DNA of 64,000 nucleotides from Candidatus Binatia bacterium (GCA_951813575.1 OX638375.1:1689042-1753041), one strand, 5' to 3'. Positions 53,303 through 62,850 are shown, numbered from the stretch's first letter. The notes: generated by a model from the letters alone, not told the origin. Translations and numbers: made by a program.

Positions 53303-54705
53303 AGAGCCTGCACCAGCTCCTTGAACACGCGGCCCCGCTCGGCATAGTTCTCGAACATGTCGAAGCTCGAGCACGCCGGCGACAACAGCACGACGTCTCC
53401 CGGGCGGGCCGCGGCCCGGGCCTGCCGCACCGCCTCGCGGTAGTCCTTCACCACCACGGTGTCCGCGGAAGCGCCCAGCTCCTCCTTCATGAGGTCGCGG
53501 GACGCACCCAGCAGGATCAGCTTCCGGACGCGCTCCCGCACCAGCGGCTCGAGGACCCGGTAGCTGCCGCCCTTGTGGACGCCGCCGGCGATGAGCACCA
53601 CGGGCTCGTCGAAACTGGCCAGGGACTTCCGGACCGCGCCGACATTGGTGCCCTTGGAGTCGTTGTAGTAGCGCGCGCCGTCCAGCTCCCGCACGAACTC
53701 GAGCCGGTGCTCGATGCCCGGGAACCGCCGCGCCGCCTTCCGGATGTGGCGCGCGTCCACGCCCACGGCCATGGCGGCGCAGACGGCGGCCATGACGTTC
53801 TCGATGTTGTGGACCCCGCGCAGGCGGACGTCCCGGAGCGGAAACCGCTCTTCGGCTCCGTTGCTGCGCCACACGATGTCGTCTCCCGCCACGAAGGCGC
53901 CCGGCTCGGCTTCCGCCCACCCGAAAGAGACCACCCGTGAACCGAGTCCGGCGCGCAACCCCCAGACCCACGGGTCGTCGCGGTTCAGCACGGCGACGTC
54001 GCCAGCCCGTTGGGCCGCGAAGATCCTGGCCTTGGCGGCGCCATAGCTCGAAAGTCCGTCGTAGCGGTCCAGATGGTCCTCGCTGAGGTTCAGGAACAGC
54101 GCCACCCGGGGCCGGAAATCCCGCACCCACTCGAGCTGAAAGCTGCTCACCTCCACCACCCCCCAGTCCCAGTCGCCGTCCACGTACTCGATCAGCGGCC
54201 TGCCGATGTTGCCGCCCGCGAACACGCGCAGCCCGGCCGCCTCGAGGATTCCGGCCAGCAGCCGGGTGGTGGTGGTCTTCCCGTTGGTGCCGGTAACGGC
54301 CACCATGGGCGTGCCGCTGAAACGCGCCGCCAGCTCGATCTCGCTCAGCACCTCGATGCCTCGCCGGACGGAGTCCACCAGCAGGGGATTGTCCCGGGGC
54401 ACGCCCGGGCTGGGGACCACCGCATCCACGCCGTCAAGCCAGTCCGGCCGCTCAGGCCCGAAATGACACGTGGCCGGCAGCCGCGACAGCTCGCTCCGGG
54501 CCGGTCCCATCCGGTCTTCTTCACGGGCATCGACGGCCACCACGTGCGCGCCGCGGGCGGCAAGAAACCGCGCCACGGCCAGTCCCGTGCGGGCCAGTCC
54601 CAACACCATGATCCTTTTGTCTCGGAGATCCATTTCCGGCTTTCCGTTCGTTGCCGGCTCCGCGCCTCGCGCCGCCGCCGTGACACTCACTCCCGAAACC
54701 CTCAT
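53299..54705 (-). CDS. murD: UDP-N-acetylmuramoylalanine--D-glutamate ligase MurD
   Basis: The family N-terminus MDLRDKRIMVLGLARTGLAV appears 24 codons into the frame (ATG 54633). I use ATG 54705 because it overlaps the mraY stop as ATGA, like other junctions here; 54633 is equally defensible and has GGAAAG upstream. The ATP loop is GTNGKTTTTRLLAGI; NLSEDHLDRYDGL, GIEHRLEFVRE and YNDSKGTNVGAVRKSL are MurD motifs, and SPACSSFDMFENYAERG ends the fold. It adds D-Glu. Confidence 0.95.
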   Translation of the reverse strand: MRVSGVSVTAAARGAEPATNGKPEMDLRDKRIMVLGLARTGLAVARFLAARGAHVVAVDAREEDRMGPARSELSRLPATCHFGPERPDWLDGVDAVVPSPGVPRDNPLLVDSVRRGIEVLSEIELAARFSGTPMVAVTGTNGKTTTTRLLAGILEAAGLRVFAGGNIGRPLIEYVDGDWDWGVVEVSSFQLEWVRDFRPRVALFLNLSEDHLDRYDGLSSYGAAKARIFAAQRAGDVAVLNRDDPWVWGLRAGLGSRVVSFGWAEAEPGAFVAGDDIVWRSNGAEERFPLRDVRLRGVHNIENVMAAVCAAMAVGVDARHIRKAARRFPGIEHRLEFVRELDGARYYNDSKGTNVGAVRKSLASFDEPVVLIAGGVHKGGSYRVLEPLVRERVRKLILLGASRDLMKEELGASADTVVVKDYREAVRQARAAARPGDVVLLSPACSSFDMFENYAERGRVFKELVQAL

Positions 54706-55778
54706 CGCAGCTTCAGCGTGCTCAACGCCACCAGCGCGCAAATGATCGACACGATCCAGAACCGCACGATGATCTGCGGCTCCGGCCAACCCTTGAGCTC
54801 ATAGTGGTGGTGGATCGGCGCCATGCGGAACACCCGTTTTCCACGCAGCTTGAAGGACACCACCTGGACGATCACCGACACGGCCTCCACCACGAAGATG
54901 CCTCCCACCACCAGCAGCAGGATCTCGTTCTTGCTGATGACCGCGACGATCCCCAGCGCGGCCCCCAGCCCCAGACTGCCCACGTCGCCCATGAAGATCT
55001 GGGCCGGATAGGTATTGAACCAGAGGAACCCCAGGCCCGCGGCCACCACCGCCGCGCAGAACACCGACAGCTCGCCCACCCGCGACACGTAGGGGATCTG
55101 CAGGTACTCGGCGAACTTCACGTGGCCCGCGAGGTACACGATCAGGGCATAGGTGGCCGCCGCGGTCATCACCGGACCGATGGCCAGGCCGTCCAGCCCA
55201 TCGGTGAGGTTCACGGCATTGGAGGCTCCCACCACCACCAGCACCGCGAAGGGGACGTACCAGAGCCCGAAGTCCGGACGGACGTTCTTGAGAAAGGGAA
55301 TCGCGACCGTGCTGCTGAAATCCGGCTGCATCACCAACACCGAGGCGGCAACCGCCGCCACCGCCGCCTGCGGCACGAGCTTGCTCCACATGTTCAGCCC
55401 GTGGCTGCTCTTGCGCCGGACCTTGAGGCAGTCGTCGGTGAAGCCGATGGCGGCAAACGCCACGGTCACGGCCAGGGCCACCAGCACGTACACGTTGGTG
55501 ATGTCCCCCACCAGGACCGTGGACAGCACCAGCGACAGCACGATCAGGGTGCCCCCCATGGTGGGGGTGCCGGCCTTGGCGGCATGGCGGTCCGGACCGT
55601 CGTCACGGATGAACTGCCCGATCTGCGACTCCCTGAACGACCGGATCAGGTAGGGGCCGATGATGAACGAGAGCACCAACGTCACGAGCGCCGCCAGGGC
55701 GGCGCGGAACGTGATGTAACGGAACACGTTGAAGACCGGAAACGTGGCGTGCAGCGGAAAAAGCAACAGATACAGCAC
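54702..55778 (-). CDS. mraY: Phospho-N-acetylmuramoyl-pentapeptide transferase MraY
   Basis: The 358-residue membrane enzyme begins MLYLLLFPLHATFPVFNVFR. The three catalytic aspartates lie in FTDDCLKV (tandem Asp) and VNLTDGLDGLA/GDVGSLG regions, and KAGTPTMGGTLIV and FRMAPIHHHYELKGW are diagnostic. It makes lipid I at the inner membrane. Ten hydrophobic helices are seen. It ends overlapping murD and begins 4 nt after murF. Confidence 0.97.
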   Translation of the reverse strand: MLYLLLFPLHATFPVFNVFRYITFRAALAALVTLVLSFIIGPYLIRSFRESQIGQFIRDDGPDRHAAKAGTPTMGGTLIVLSLVLSTVLVGDITNVYVLVALAVTVAFAAIGFTDDCLKVRRKSSHGLNMWSKLVPQAAVAAVAASVLVMQPDFSSTVAIPFLKNVRPDFGLWYVPFAVLVVVGASNAVNLTDGLDGLAIGPVMTAAATYALIVYLAGHVKFAEYLQIPYVSRVGELSVFCAAVVAAGLGFLWFNTYPAQIFMGDVGSLGLGAALGIVAVISKNEILLLVVGGIFVVEAVSVIVQVVSFKLRGKRVFRMAPIHHHYELKGWPEPQIIVRFWIVSIICALVALSTLKLR

Positions 55779-55782
55779 CGCG

Positions 55783-57180
55783 CTATGCTCCTTCGTCCTT
55801 CATCGCCGCCAGCGCCTTTTCCATGGCGGCGCCGCGGGAACCCTTGAACAGGACCCAGTCGCCCTTGCGGAGGTCGGTCCGCAACGCCGACCCGAGGGTC
55901 CGGTGACCGCGGGCCACCCTGACGGCGCTCCTGGCCATGCCGGCCTCCAGGGCCCCCTGGCGGACGTCGCGGGCGAAGCCGCCCAGGACGTATAGGGCAT
56001 CCAGGCCGCAACGGGCCGCGGCCGCTCCGGCTTCACGATGGCAGCCGGCCTCGTCCGCGCCCATTTCCAGCATGTCCCCCAGCACGGCGACCTTGCGCCC
56101 CCGTCCGGGAATGGCCGCCAGCGCCGCCAGCGCCGCTTCCATGGACGCGGGATTGGCGTTGTAGGCGTCGTTGATGATGCCGACACCGGCCCAGCGTTCC
56201 ACCTGCATGCGCATGGGCACCGGCCGGACCGCCTCGAGGCCGCGCCGGATCGCCGCCAGGTCCGCTCCGAAGGCGTGAGCCATGGCCGCGGCCCCCACCG
56301 CGTTTCCGACGTTGTGGACGCCGCACAGGCGCAGCCGGACCGGCTCCCGCAGCGGGCCCACGCACAGGTTGAACCGCAGCCGGCCGCCGGCGAGCATCGC
56401 CGCATCCTCGCCGCGGACGAACCCGCCCGTGCCGTAGGTCACCACGCGGCCCGTGAAGCGCCGGCTCTGGCGCACCACGCGGCTGTCGTCCAGGTTCACC
56501 ACGGCGGTGCCCCGGGGGTCCAATCCCCGGAAGATGGCGCCCTTCTCCCGCGCCACCCCGGCGAGCGTTCCCAGGCCCGACAGATGGGCCGGCCCCACCG
56601 ACGTGATGAGGGCCACCTCCGGATAGGCGATGGCGGTGAGGCGCCGGATCTCGCCGGGCCGGTTGGTGCCGAGCTCCACCACGGCCACGCGGTCGCTGCT
56701 TCGCAGACGCAGCAACGTCAGCGGCAAACCCACCAGGTTGTTGTAGTTGCCCTCGGTCTTGAGCACCTTGCCGCGCAACGGACCGTCCGCCGTGCGCGCG
56801 CGTTGCAGAATGGAGAAGAGCATTTCCTTGGTGGTGGTCTTTCCGTTGGAGCCGGTGACGGCCAGGACCCGGGGAGCGAGCTTCCGCCGGTGGAAGTGGG
56901 CGATGTCGCCGAGAGCTCGCAGGGTGTCGCGCACGCGAATGACCGACGCGCCCCTGGATCCGCCCACGTTCCGCTCCACCACCAGGCACGAGCCGCCTCG
57001 ATGCAAGGCCTCGGGCACGAACGCGTGCCCGTCCCGCGACTCTCCGCGGAGCGCCACGAACACGCCGTCCTTCTCCACCCGGCGTGAATCCGTGCTGATG
57101 TCCCCGAACCTGCTCACGGCACCTCGTTGAATGACGGTCCCCCTGGCGGCCCGCGCCAGCTCTTCCAGATCCCACTCCAT
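55783..57180 (-). CDS. murF: UDP-MurNAc-tripeptide--D-Ala-D-Ala ligase MurF
   Basis: The 465-residue ligase begins MEWDLEELARAARGTVIQRG. ISTDSRRVEKDGVFVALRGE is the N-terminal uracil-binding region; the ATP loop is GSNGKTTTKEML; then VELGTNRPGEIRRLT and NDAYNANPASMEAALAAL in the MurF pattern. It adds D-Ala-D-Ala to complete the pentapeptide. It starts 7 nt after murE. Confidence 0.96.
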   Translation of the reverse strand: MEWDLEELARAARGTVIQRGAVSRFGDISTDSRRVEKDGVFVALRGESRDGHAFVPEALHRGGSCLVVERNVGGSRGASVIRVRDTLRALGDIAHFHRRKLAPRVLAVTGSNGKTTTKEMLFSILQRARTADGPLRGKVLKTEGNYNNLVGLPLTLLRLRSSDRVAVVELGTNRPGEIRRLTAIAYPEVALITSVGPAHLSGLGTLAGVAREKGAIFRGLDPRGTAVVNLDDSRVVRQSRRFTGRVVTYGTGGFVRGEDAAMLAGGRLRFNLCVGPLREPVRLRLCGVHNVGNAVGAAAMAHAFGADLAAIRRGLEAVRPVPMRMQVERWAGVGIINDAYNANPASMEAALAALAAIPGRGRKVAVLGDMLEMGADEAGCHREAGAAAARCGLDALYVLGGFARDVRQGALEAGMARSAVRVARGHRTLGSALRTDLRKGDWVLFKGSRGAAMEKALAAMKDEGA

Positions 57181-57187
57181 GGCCGCT

Positions 57188-58738
57188 TCACTCGGCTGTC
57201 CTGGTGGCTGTAGCGGCCAGGACGCCGGCTTCTTCCTGCAACACCTGCCGGTCGTCGAACTGCAGCCGCCGGTCTCCCTGGATCTGGTAGTCCTCGTGAC
57301 CCTTGCCCGCCACCAGCACGACGTCGCCCGGAGACGCCAGCGAAACACCCAGGCGGATGGCGCAACGGCGGTCGGGCTCGACCCAATACCCGGTCTGCCC
57401 GGCGGCATCTCCCTCCTGGAGCCGCCTCATGCCGCGCTTGCGGACCCCCTCCTCGATGTCGCGAATGATGGCCACGGGCTCCTCGCCGCGCGGGTTGTCG
57501 GACGTCAACACGACGCAGTCGCTGGTTGACGCGGCGATCTCACCCATGAGCGGACGCTTGCCCGCGTCCCGGTCGCCGCCGCAACCGAACACCGTGATCA
57601 ACCTCCCACGGGTGAGGAGCCGCAGGGTACGGATGGCCTTGGCCAGCGCATCCGGCGTATGGGCGTAGTCCACTACCAGGGTCCGGTCCAGATCGTTGGG
57701 AACCGGCTCCAGCCGGCCCGGCACGCGGTGGAGGCGGGCGATGCCGTCCGCAATGGTGCGCGGGTCGAGGCCGAGCGCCCAGGCCGTTCCCGCGGCCGCG
57801 AGGATGTTCTCGAGGTTCACCTCGCCGATGAGCCCCGATTCGAACTCGATTCGCCGGGGTCCGCACGCGAGAGTCCCTCTCAAGCCGTCAAGGCCGCTTT
57901 CGACGTCCAGCGGATGAATGTCCCAGCGCGGCGACCGGCCGTAGGTCAGCGTCGCCAGCCCGGCGTCCCCCGCCAAGCGGCTCAATTCCCGGCCCCGCGG
58001 GTCGTCCGCGTTGATGACGGCCACCCGCTTTTCCTTGGTGCTGGCCGGCAGGCAATCCGTGAACAGCCGCGCCTTGCTGAGAAAATAGCTCTCCATGTCG
58101 GGGTGATAGTCCAGGTGATCCCGCGAGAGATTGGTGAACACGGCGGCGTCGAAGTCCAGTCCGTCAACCCGGCGCAGGTCCAGGGCGTGGGAGGACACCT
58201 CCATGGCGACGAACCTCACCTCCGCGCGCAGCATGTCGGACAGGAGCTCCTCGATGTCGATGGACTCGGGCGTGGTGAGGGGCGAAGGGCGCTGCCACCC
58301 GGCGTAGCGTTGGCTGATGGTGCCGATCACACCACACCCGTCACCGCCGGCGCCGAGGATCGCCTCGAGCAGATACGTGACCGTGGTCTTGCCGTTGGTT
58401 CCCGTAACCCCCACCAACACCAGGCCGCGGCTCGGATGTCCGTAGAACGCCGCCGCCGCCCGGGCCATGGCCCGGCGCGTATCGGACACCTGGATGCAGG
58501 CGGCCGGCGGCGGCACCGGCACCGGCCGCTGGAGCACCACCGCCGCGGCGCCCCGGGTCACCGCATCCCCGACGAAGTCATGGCCGTCCGCGAGCTGTCC
58601 GGAGAGGGCGAAGAAGACGTACCCGTCCCGGACCCGGCGCGAGTCGCACGCGAGTCCCTGGACGGGGCGGTCCATGGACCCCTTCTCGTCCCGGATGTCC
58701 GGCGTATGCAGCAACTCCCGGAGCAGCATCGTGGTCAT
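57188..58738 (-). CDS. murE: UDP-MurNAc-tripeptide synthetase MurE, meso-DAP type
   Basis: The 516-residue ligase begins MTTMLLRELLHTPDIRDEKG. The ATP loop is GTNGKTTVTYLLEAIL, and the sequence SDNPRGEEP carries the DNPR motif that marks meso-diaminopimelate specificity. DYAHTPDALAKAI and VFGCGGDRDAGKRP are MurE signatures. So the peptidoglycan uses DAP. ATG 58738 overlaps the ftsI stop (ATGA). Confidence 0.97.
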   Translation of the reverse strand: MTTMLLRELLHTPDIRDEKGSMDRPVQGLACDSRRVRDGYVFFALSGQLADGHDFVGDAVTRGAAAVVLQRPVPVPPPAACIQVSDTRRAMARAAAAFYGHPSRGLVLVGVTGTNGKTTVTYLLEAILGAGGDGCGVIGTISQRYAGWQRPSPLTTPESIDIEELLSDMLRAEVRFVAMEVSSHALDLRRVDGLDFDAAVFTNLSRDHLDYHPDMESYFLSKARLFTDCLPASTKEKRVAVINADDPRGRELSRLAGDAGLATLTYGRSPRWDIHPLDVESGLDGLRGTLACGPRRIEFESGLIGEVNLENILAAAGTAWALGLDPRTIADGIARLHRVPGRLEPVPNDLDRTLVVDYAHTPDALAKAIRTLRLLTRGRLITVFGCGGDRDAGKRPLMGEIAASTSDCVVLTSDNPRGEEPVAIIRDIEEGVRKRGMRRLQEGDAAGQTGYWVEPDRRCAIRLGVSLASPGDVVLVAGKGHEDYQIQGDRRLQFDDRQVLQEEAGVLAATATRTAE

Positions 58739-60687
58739 TCCTTCAACGTCAGGGCCAGCCGGCCGCCGGCGCCCTCCACGCGCTGGCTCACCACATAGCC
58801 ATGGCCCCGGAGGACCACGGACAAGTTGCGCTTCTTGGCCTCGGCCACGGCCTCGCGCATGCTCAATCCGACGAGGTCCGGCCGGCCGCCGGTGCGGTCT
58901 GCCCTGCGGCCCCGCGGAGCGGTCCGGGATACCCGGATGACGCCGCTTTCCCGGCCCGGGTTGACCGCCGGCAGCAGCCGCCGGCTGGGGGTCGCTCCCA
59001 GGGCATGCAGGGCGGGTCCGGCGATGCGGCGGAACAGCGGCGCCGCCACCACGCCGCCGTATACGTTGACCGTGGGCTCGTCCACCAGGGTCAGGAGAAC
59101 GAAACGGGGCTCGTCCGCGGGCACGAAACCGACGAAGGAGGCGACCCGCTTGGTCTTCGAGTAGCCGCCCTTCATCTTGTCGGCCTTCTGGGACGTGCCG
59201 GTCTTGCCGGCCGCCTCGAACCCCGCCAGGGCAGCCCGCGTGCCGGTGCCGCCTTCCGCCACGACACCCTTCAGAATCCCCGCCACCGTGCGCGCGGTGG
59301 CCCGGGAAGCCACCCGCCGCACCAACTCCGGCCTGCGCTCCAGCAGCACCCTGCCGTTCTCGCCCGTCACCCGCTCCACGACGTAAGGCTTCATCAGCAG
59401 GCCGCCGTTGGCGATGGCGGAGAACGCCATGATCATCTGCAGAGGGGTCACGGAAACGGACTGGCCGAAGGAGGTCGCCGCCAGATCGATGTCGTACCAG
59501 GTGTGGGGCGGCCGCACCGTGCCGGGGACTTCTCCGGGAAGGTCGACCTTGGTCTTTTGGCCGAAGCCGAAGCGCTGGATGTAACGGTGGTAGCGGTCCC
59601 GGCCGAGCTTGTGCGCCACCTTGGTCACGCCGATGTTGCTGGAAAGCTGGAGCACCTTGGCGAAGGACAGCCAGCCGTATTCCTTGAAGTCGTGGATGAA
59701 CCGTCCGCCGTACCGGTAGCGGCCGAACTCGCAGAAGATCAGGTCCTCCCGGCCCACCACGCCCTCCTCCAGGGCGGCCGCGGCCAGCACGGCCTTGAAG
59801 ACCGAGCCCGGCTCGTAGGTGTCGGTGACGGCGCGGATGCGCCAGCGGTCCCGGTGCTGGGAGCGGAACTGGTTGGGGTCGAAGAACGGGTAGCTGGCCA
59901 GGGCCAGGATCGCACCCGTGAACGGGTCCGCCATCACCACCGTGCCGCCCTTGGCGCGGAACCGCTTGACGGTGGCTTCCAGATGCTTCTCGGCCAGGTG
60001 TTGCAGTGTCGTATCCAGGGTCAGATGGACGTTCCCCCCGGGCGGGATCTTGTGATCGTCCAGGCCTGTCAGCAACACGCGCCGGCCCAGCGCATCCCGT
60101 CCCACCACCGACGAGCCGGGCTCGCCGCGGATGTAGCGGTCGTAGCTGCGCTCGACTCCTTCCAGCCCCTGGGCGTCCCGCCCCACCAGACCCAGGGTCT
60201 GGCCGGCCAGGTGGCCCTTGGGATAGAAGCGCCGGGTCTCGTGATACAGCCCGACGCCTTCCGCCTTCAGCGCGTTGACCCGTTTGGCTTCACGCGGCGT
60301 CACCTGACGCTTGAGCCACACGAAGGGCTTCTTGGACGCGAACCGGCGCTTCACCTCCCGGGTCTTCATGCCCAGGGCGCGGGCGACCTTCGGAGCGATC
60401 TTCTCGGGCGCGCGCAGCCGCCGCGGTCTCACGTACACCGATTGGGCATCGACGCTGATGGCCAGCGGATCGCCGTTGCGGCTCAGGATGGAGCCGCGTT
60501 TCGGCACGAAGATCGCCTCCTGAAGGTGCTGCCGCTCGCCCAGCCGCGCCAGCCGCGCGCCGTCGAAGGCCTGGAGCTGAACGGCCCGGCCCGCCACTGC
60601 CAACAGCAGCGCCAGGAGCAGGCCGCCGGTCAACCGGAGGCGGAATCGCAGCCGGCCGGAGGAGTCCTGTTCGGTCTTCTTGTTCAC
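58735..60687 (-). CDS. ftsI: Division-specific penicillin-binding transpeptidase FtsI (PBP3) with C-terminal PASTA domain
   Basis: The 650-residue transpeptidase has a short cytoplasmic tail, one membrane anchor (LTGGLLLALLLAVAGRAV), a dimerisation domain, and catalytic motifs EPGSVFK (SxxK), SSN in LQLSSNIG, and KTGT in AAGKTGTSQK. A single PASTA domain at about residues 595-650 starts PDLVGLSMREAVAEAKKRN, less common in diderm PBP3. GTG 60687 overlaps the ftsL stop (GTGA). It cross-links septal peptidoglycan. Confidence 0.96.
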   Translation of the reverse strand: MNKKTEQDSSGRLRFRLRLTGGLLLALLLAVAGRAVQLQAFDGARLARLGERQHLQEAIFVPKRGSILSRNGDPLAISVDAQSVYVRPRRLRAPEKIAPKVARALGMKTREVKRRFASKKPFVWLKRQVTPREAKRVNALKAEGVGLYHETRRFYPKGHLAGQTLGLVGRDAQGLEGVERSYDRYIRGEPGSSVVGRDALGRRVLLTGLDDHKIPPGGNVHLTLDTTLQHLAEKHLEATVKRFRAKGGTVVMADPFTGAILALASYPFFDPNQFRSQHRDRWRIRAVTDTYEPGSVFKAVLAAAALEEGVVGREDLIFCEFGRYRYGGRFIHDFKEYGWLSFAKVLQLSSNIGVTKVAHKLGRDRYHRYIQRFGFGQKTKVDLPGEVPGTVRPPHTWYDIDLAATSFGQSVSVTPLQMIMAFSAIANGGLLMKPYVVERVTGENGRVLLERRPELVRRVASRATARTVAGILKGVVAEGGTGTRAALAGFEAAGKTGTSQKADKMKGGYSKTKRVASFVGFVPADEPRFVLLTLVDEPTVNVYGGVVAAPLFRRIAGPALHALGATPSRRLLPAVNPGRESGVIRVSRTAPRGRRADRTGGRPDLVGLSMREAVAEAKKRNLSVVLRGHGYVVSQRVEGAGGRLALTLKE

Positions 60688-61010
60688 GGCAACAACACCA
60701 CCTGTTTCGCGTGGGGGTCTCTGAGCCCCAGCCGCTTCCGCGCCATGGTCTCGACGCGCTCGCGTGCGGTCAGCGTCGCCAGCTCGAGCCGCAGCTCGCG
60801 ATTCTCCTGCTCCAGCCGGCGCTCCAGCTTGGAGGCCGTGGAAAGCACGTAACCCAGTTGCACCACCCGCAGACGCTGCCACACCAGCAGCAGGGCCAAC
60901 GCCACCAGGAGACAACTCAGCAAGACCGGGAAGAACACGTTGCGGCGCAGGTCCGTCGGCCTGCTGTCCACCGGATCCTGGCGGCCGAGGACCCGCCCCC
61001 GTATACTCAT
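60684..61010 (-). CDS. ftsL: Cell division protein FtsL
   Basis: This 108-residue protein has a basic N-terminus, one membrane helix (FFPVLLSCLLVALALLLVWQ) and a periplasmic leucine-zipper-like coiled coil (LERRLEQENRELRLELATLT), ending in ARKRLGLRDPHAKQVVLLP. Such features, with its place between rsmH and ftsI, identify FtsL. It overlaps both neighbours by four bases. It links FtsQ and FtsB in the divisome. Confidence 0.9.
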   Translation of the reverse strand: MSIRGRVLGRQDPVDSRPTDLRRNVFFPVLLSCLLVALALLLVWQRLRVVQLGYVLSTASKLERRLEQENRELRLELATLTARERVETMARKRLGLRDPHAKQVVLLP

Positions 61011-61969
61011 GACGCGATCCTTTCCACTGCCCGGAGCCTGGCGGAACGCGCGCGGGGGTTGGCCCGGACCTCCTCGCTGGTGGGCACCCGCGGCTTGCGG
61101 GTAATGGCCGTGGTCTTCCGGTTCCAGCCGCAGGCGCAGGCGGGCAGACGCGGCGGGCAGACGCAGTCCAGGCCCCATTTCCGGAACGCGCGCTTGACCA
61201 GCCGGTCCTCCAGCGAGTGGAACGATATGATCACCAGGCGTCCCCCCGCGCGCAGCAGCTCGTATGCCGACTCGAGAAAGCCCTCGAGGTTTTCCAGCTC
61301 CCGATTCACCGCGATGCGAACCGCCTGAAACGTCCGGGTGGCCGGATGGGTCGCCGGCGTCCGGGATCCGCGGGGCCGGCGTCCTCCGGTGCCGCCCGCC
61401 GCCCGGGCCACGGTCTCCGCCAGCATCCGGGTCGAATCGATGGGCCGTTGGCGCCGCCGGGCGTCGATGGCCCGCGCGATGCGCCGGGCCTGCGGCTCCT
61501 CGCCGAACTCCCGGATGAGCCTCTCGAGGTCCGCCACCGGCAGCGTGTTGATCAGTTCGCGCGCGTCCAGCAGACGGCGGCGATCCATGCGCATGTCGAG
61601 GGCGGCGTCGTTGACGAAGCTGAACCCGCGCTCCGGCGTGTCCACTTGGTGCGACGACAGTCCCAGATCCAGCAACATGCCGTCCACGCCCGACCATCCC
61701 ATCTCCTCCAGCACCTCCCGCGCGCCGGTGAACCCCGACCGGCGAAGAATGACCCTGTCTCCGAAGCGGGCCAGGGCGCGCCCCGCCGCATCGATGGCCT
61801 GATCGTCCCAATCGAGGCCCAGGAGCACCCCGTCCGGTGACGAACCGCCGAGTATTTCCCGCGCGTGCCCGCCCCCTCCCACGGTTGCATCGAGATATCG
61901 TCGCGCCGGCGCGGGCGCGAGAATCTCGAGAACCTCGCGAAGCATGACGGGCTGGTGTGCGTAGCTCAT
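61007..61969 (-). CDS. rsmH: 16S rRNA (cytosine-1402-N4)-methyltransferase RsmH
   Basis: The 320-residue methyltransferase begins MSYAHQPVMLREVLEILAPA. The SAM-binding loop is LDATVGGGGHAREIL, with LLLDLGLSSHQVDTPERGFS and the late FQAVRIAVNRELENLE and SFHSLEDRLVK motifs. It methylates C1402 of 16S rRNA. It lies after a STAS-domain gene and before ftsL. Confidence 0.97.
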   Translation of the reverse strand: MSYAHQPVMLREVLEILAPAPARRYLDATVGGGGHAREILGGSSPDGVLLGLDWDDQAIDAAGRALARFGDRVILRRSGFTGAREVLEEMGWSGVDGMLLDLGLSSHQVDTPERGFSFVNDAALDMRMDRRRLLDARELINTLPVADLERLIREFGEEPQARRIARAIDARRRQRPIDSTRMLAETVARAAGGTGGRRPRGSRTPATHPATRTFQAVRIAVNRELENLEGFLESAYELLRAGGRLVIISFHSLEDRLVKRAFRKWGLDCVCPPRLPACACGWNRKTTAITRKPRVPTSEEVRANPRARSARLRAVERIAS

Positions 61970-61980
61970 GGGATCATCGC

Positions 61981-62349
61981 TCAGTGACAGGTAGCCGTGC
62001 CCTCCCAATCGTCGTCGAAACTCTCGATGGCCTCGTCCAGCGAGGCGTAGAACTCGAACGCCCTGTCCATGCCCACCACCCGGAAGATATCCTTCAGGTA
62101 GGGGCTCATGCCCGAGAGCTTCAGGTCGCCGTTCATCTCGCGCAGCAGGTTCAGGCGGTCCAGCAACACCCCGATGCTCAGGTAGTTGATATGGTCCACC
62201 GCCTTCAGATTCAGAACGACCTTGAGACGCTCCTTCTCGATCAGGCCTCCGATCATGTCCTTGATCCGCACCATTTCCCGGAGATCGATATCGCCGTTGA
62301 CGTCGATCACCGCGATGTCCTGAATGGGCTTCCTGTCGAGTCCAAGCAT
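61981..62349 (-). CDS. STAS-domain (anti-anti-sigma factor-like) protein within the dcw cluster
   Basis: The 122-residue protein begins MLGLDRKPIQDIAVIDVNGD. The STAS fold is shown by IAVIDVNGDIDLREMVRIKD, KVVLNLKAVDHINYLSIGVL (SpoIIAA-like Ser region) and SGMSPYLKDIFRVVGMDRAF. The Ser in YLSIGV aligns with the phosphorylated Ser of anti-anti-sigma factors. No anti-sigma kinase is adjacent. Its position between mraZ and rsmH is unusual and suggests coupling of division-gene expression to a partner-switching pathway. It starts 36 nt after mraZ. Confidence 0.85.
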   Translation of the reverse strand: MLGLDRKPIQDIAVIDVNGDIDLREMVRIKDMIGGLIEKERLKVVLNLKAVDHINYLSIGVLLDRLNLLREMNGDLKLSGMSPYLKDIFRVVGMDRAFEFYASLDEAIESFDDDWEGTATCH

Positions 62350-62384
62350 GGACCGCTCCTTTCTTTCGGGGCCTTCCCCAGGGC

Positions 62385-62837
62385 CTACAAGCCCAGGTCG
62401 GTGAAGGAATCCGGATCTTCCATGAGTTGCTCTTCGGCCTCCGTGAACACCTTGTCCCAGGCGTCCCTGTCCCAGATGCGAAACTTCTCGGCGGCCGCCA
62501 CCAGCATGACGTCGCGCTTGAGGTCCGCGTACTTGCGCAGGGTGGGCGGGATGAGGATGCGGCCGTGGGTGTCCGCCGCGCACTCCGTCGCCCCGCCAAG
62601 ATAGTAGGTCTGAAACCGCACCATCCGGGCGTCGAACTTGGGCTTGCCGCGGACCGCCTCCTCCAGGGCCAGCCACTCGTCCAGCGGATAGACATCGAGG
62701 CACCGCTTGGAGCTGACGACGAAGTTTGTGATAATGAGCCGATCGTCGCCTTTGCCCAGGAGGACTTCGCGATACTTGGCCGGAATGCTCAAGCGCCCCT
62801 TGGTATCGATCGTATGCTCGTATCTGCCGCGAAACAT
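62385..62837 (-). CDS. mraZ: Transcriptional regulator MraZ
   Basis: The 150-residue protein begins MFRGRYEHTIDTKGRLSIPA and carries two AbrB-like half-domains: the first ends IITNFVVSSKRCLDVYP, and the second has GRILIPPTLRKYADLKRDVM. MraZ binds repeats upstream of its own gene to regulate the cluster. ATG 62837 is preferred to a GTG nine bases upstream. Its binding box lies just upstream (62851-62876). It is the first gene of the cluster. Confidence 0.96.
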   Translation of the reverse strand: MFRGRYEHTIDTKGRLSIPAKYREVLLGKGDDRLIITNFVVSSKRCLDVYPLDEWLALEEAVRGKPKFDARMVRFQTYYLGGATECAADTHGRILIPPTLRKYADLKRDVMLVAAAEKFRIWDRDAWDKVFTEAEEQLMEDPDSFTDLGL

Positions 62838-62850
62838 GCCTGACACCGTA

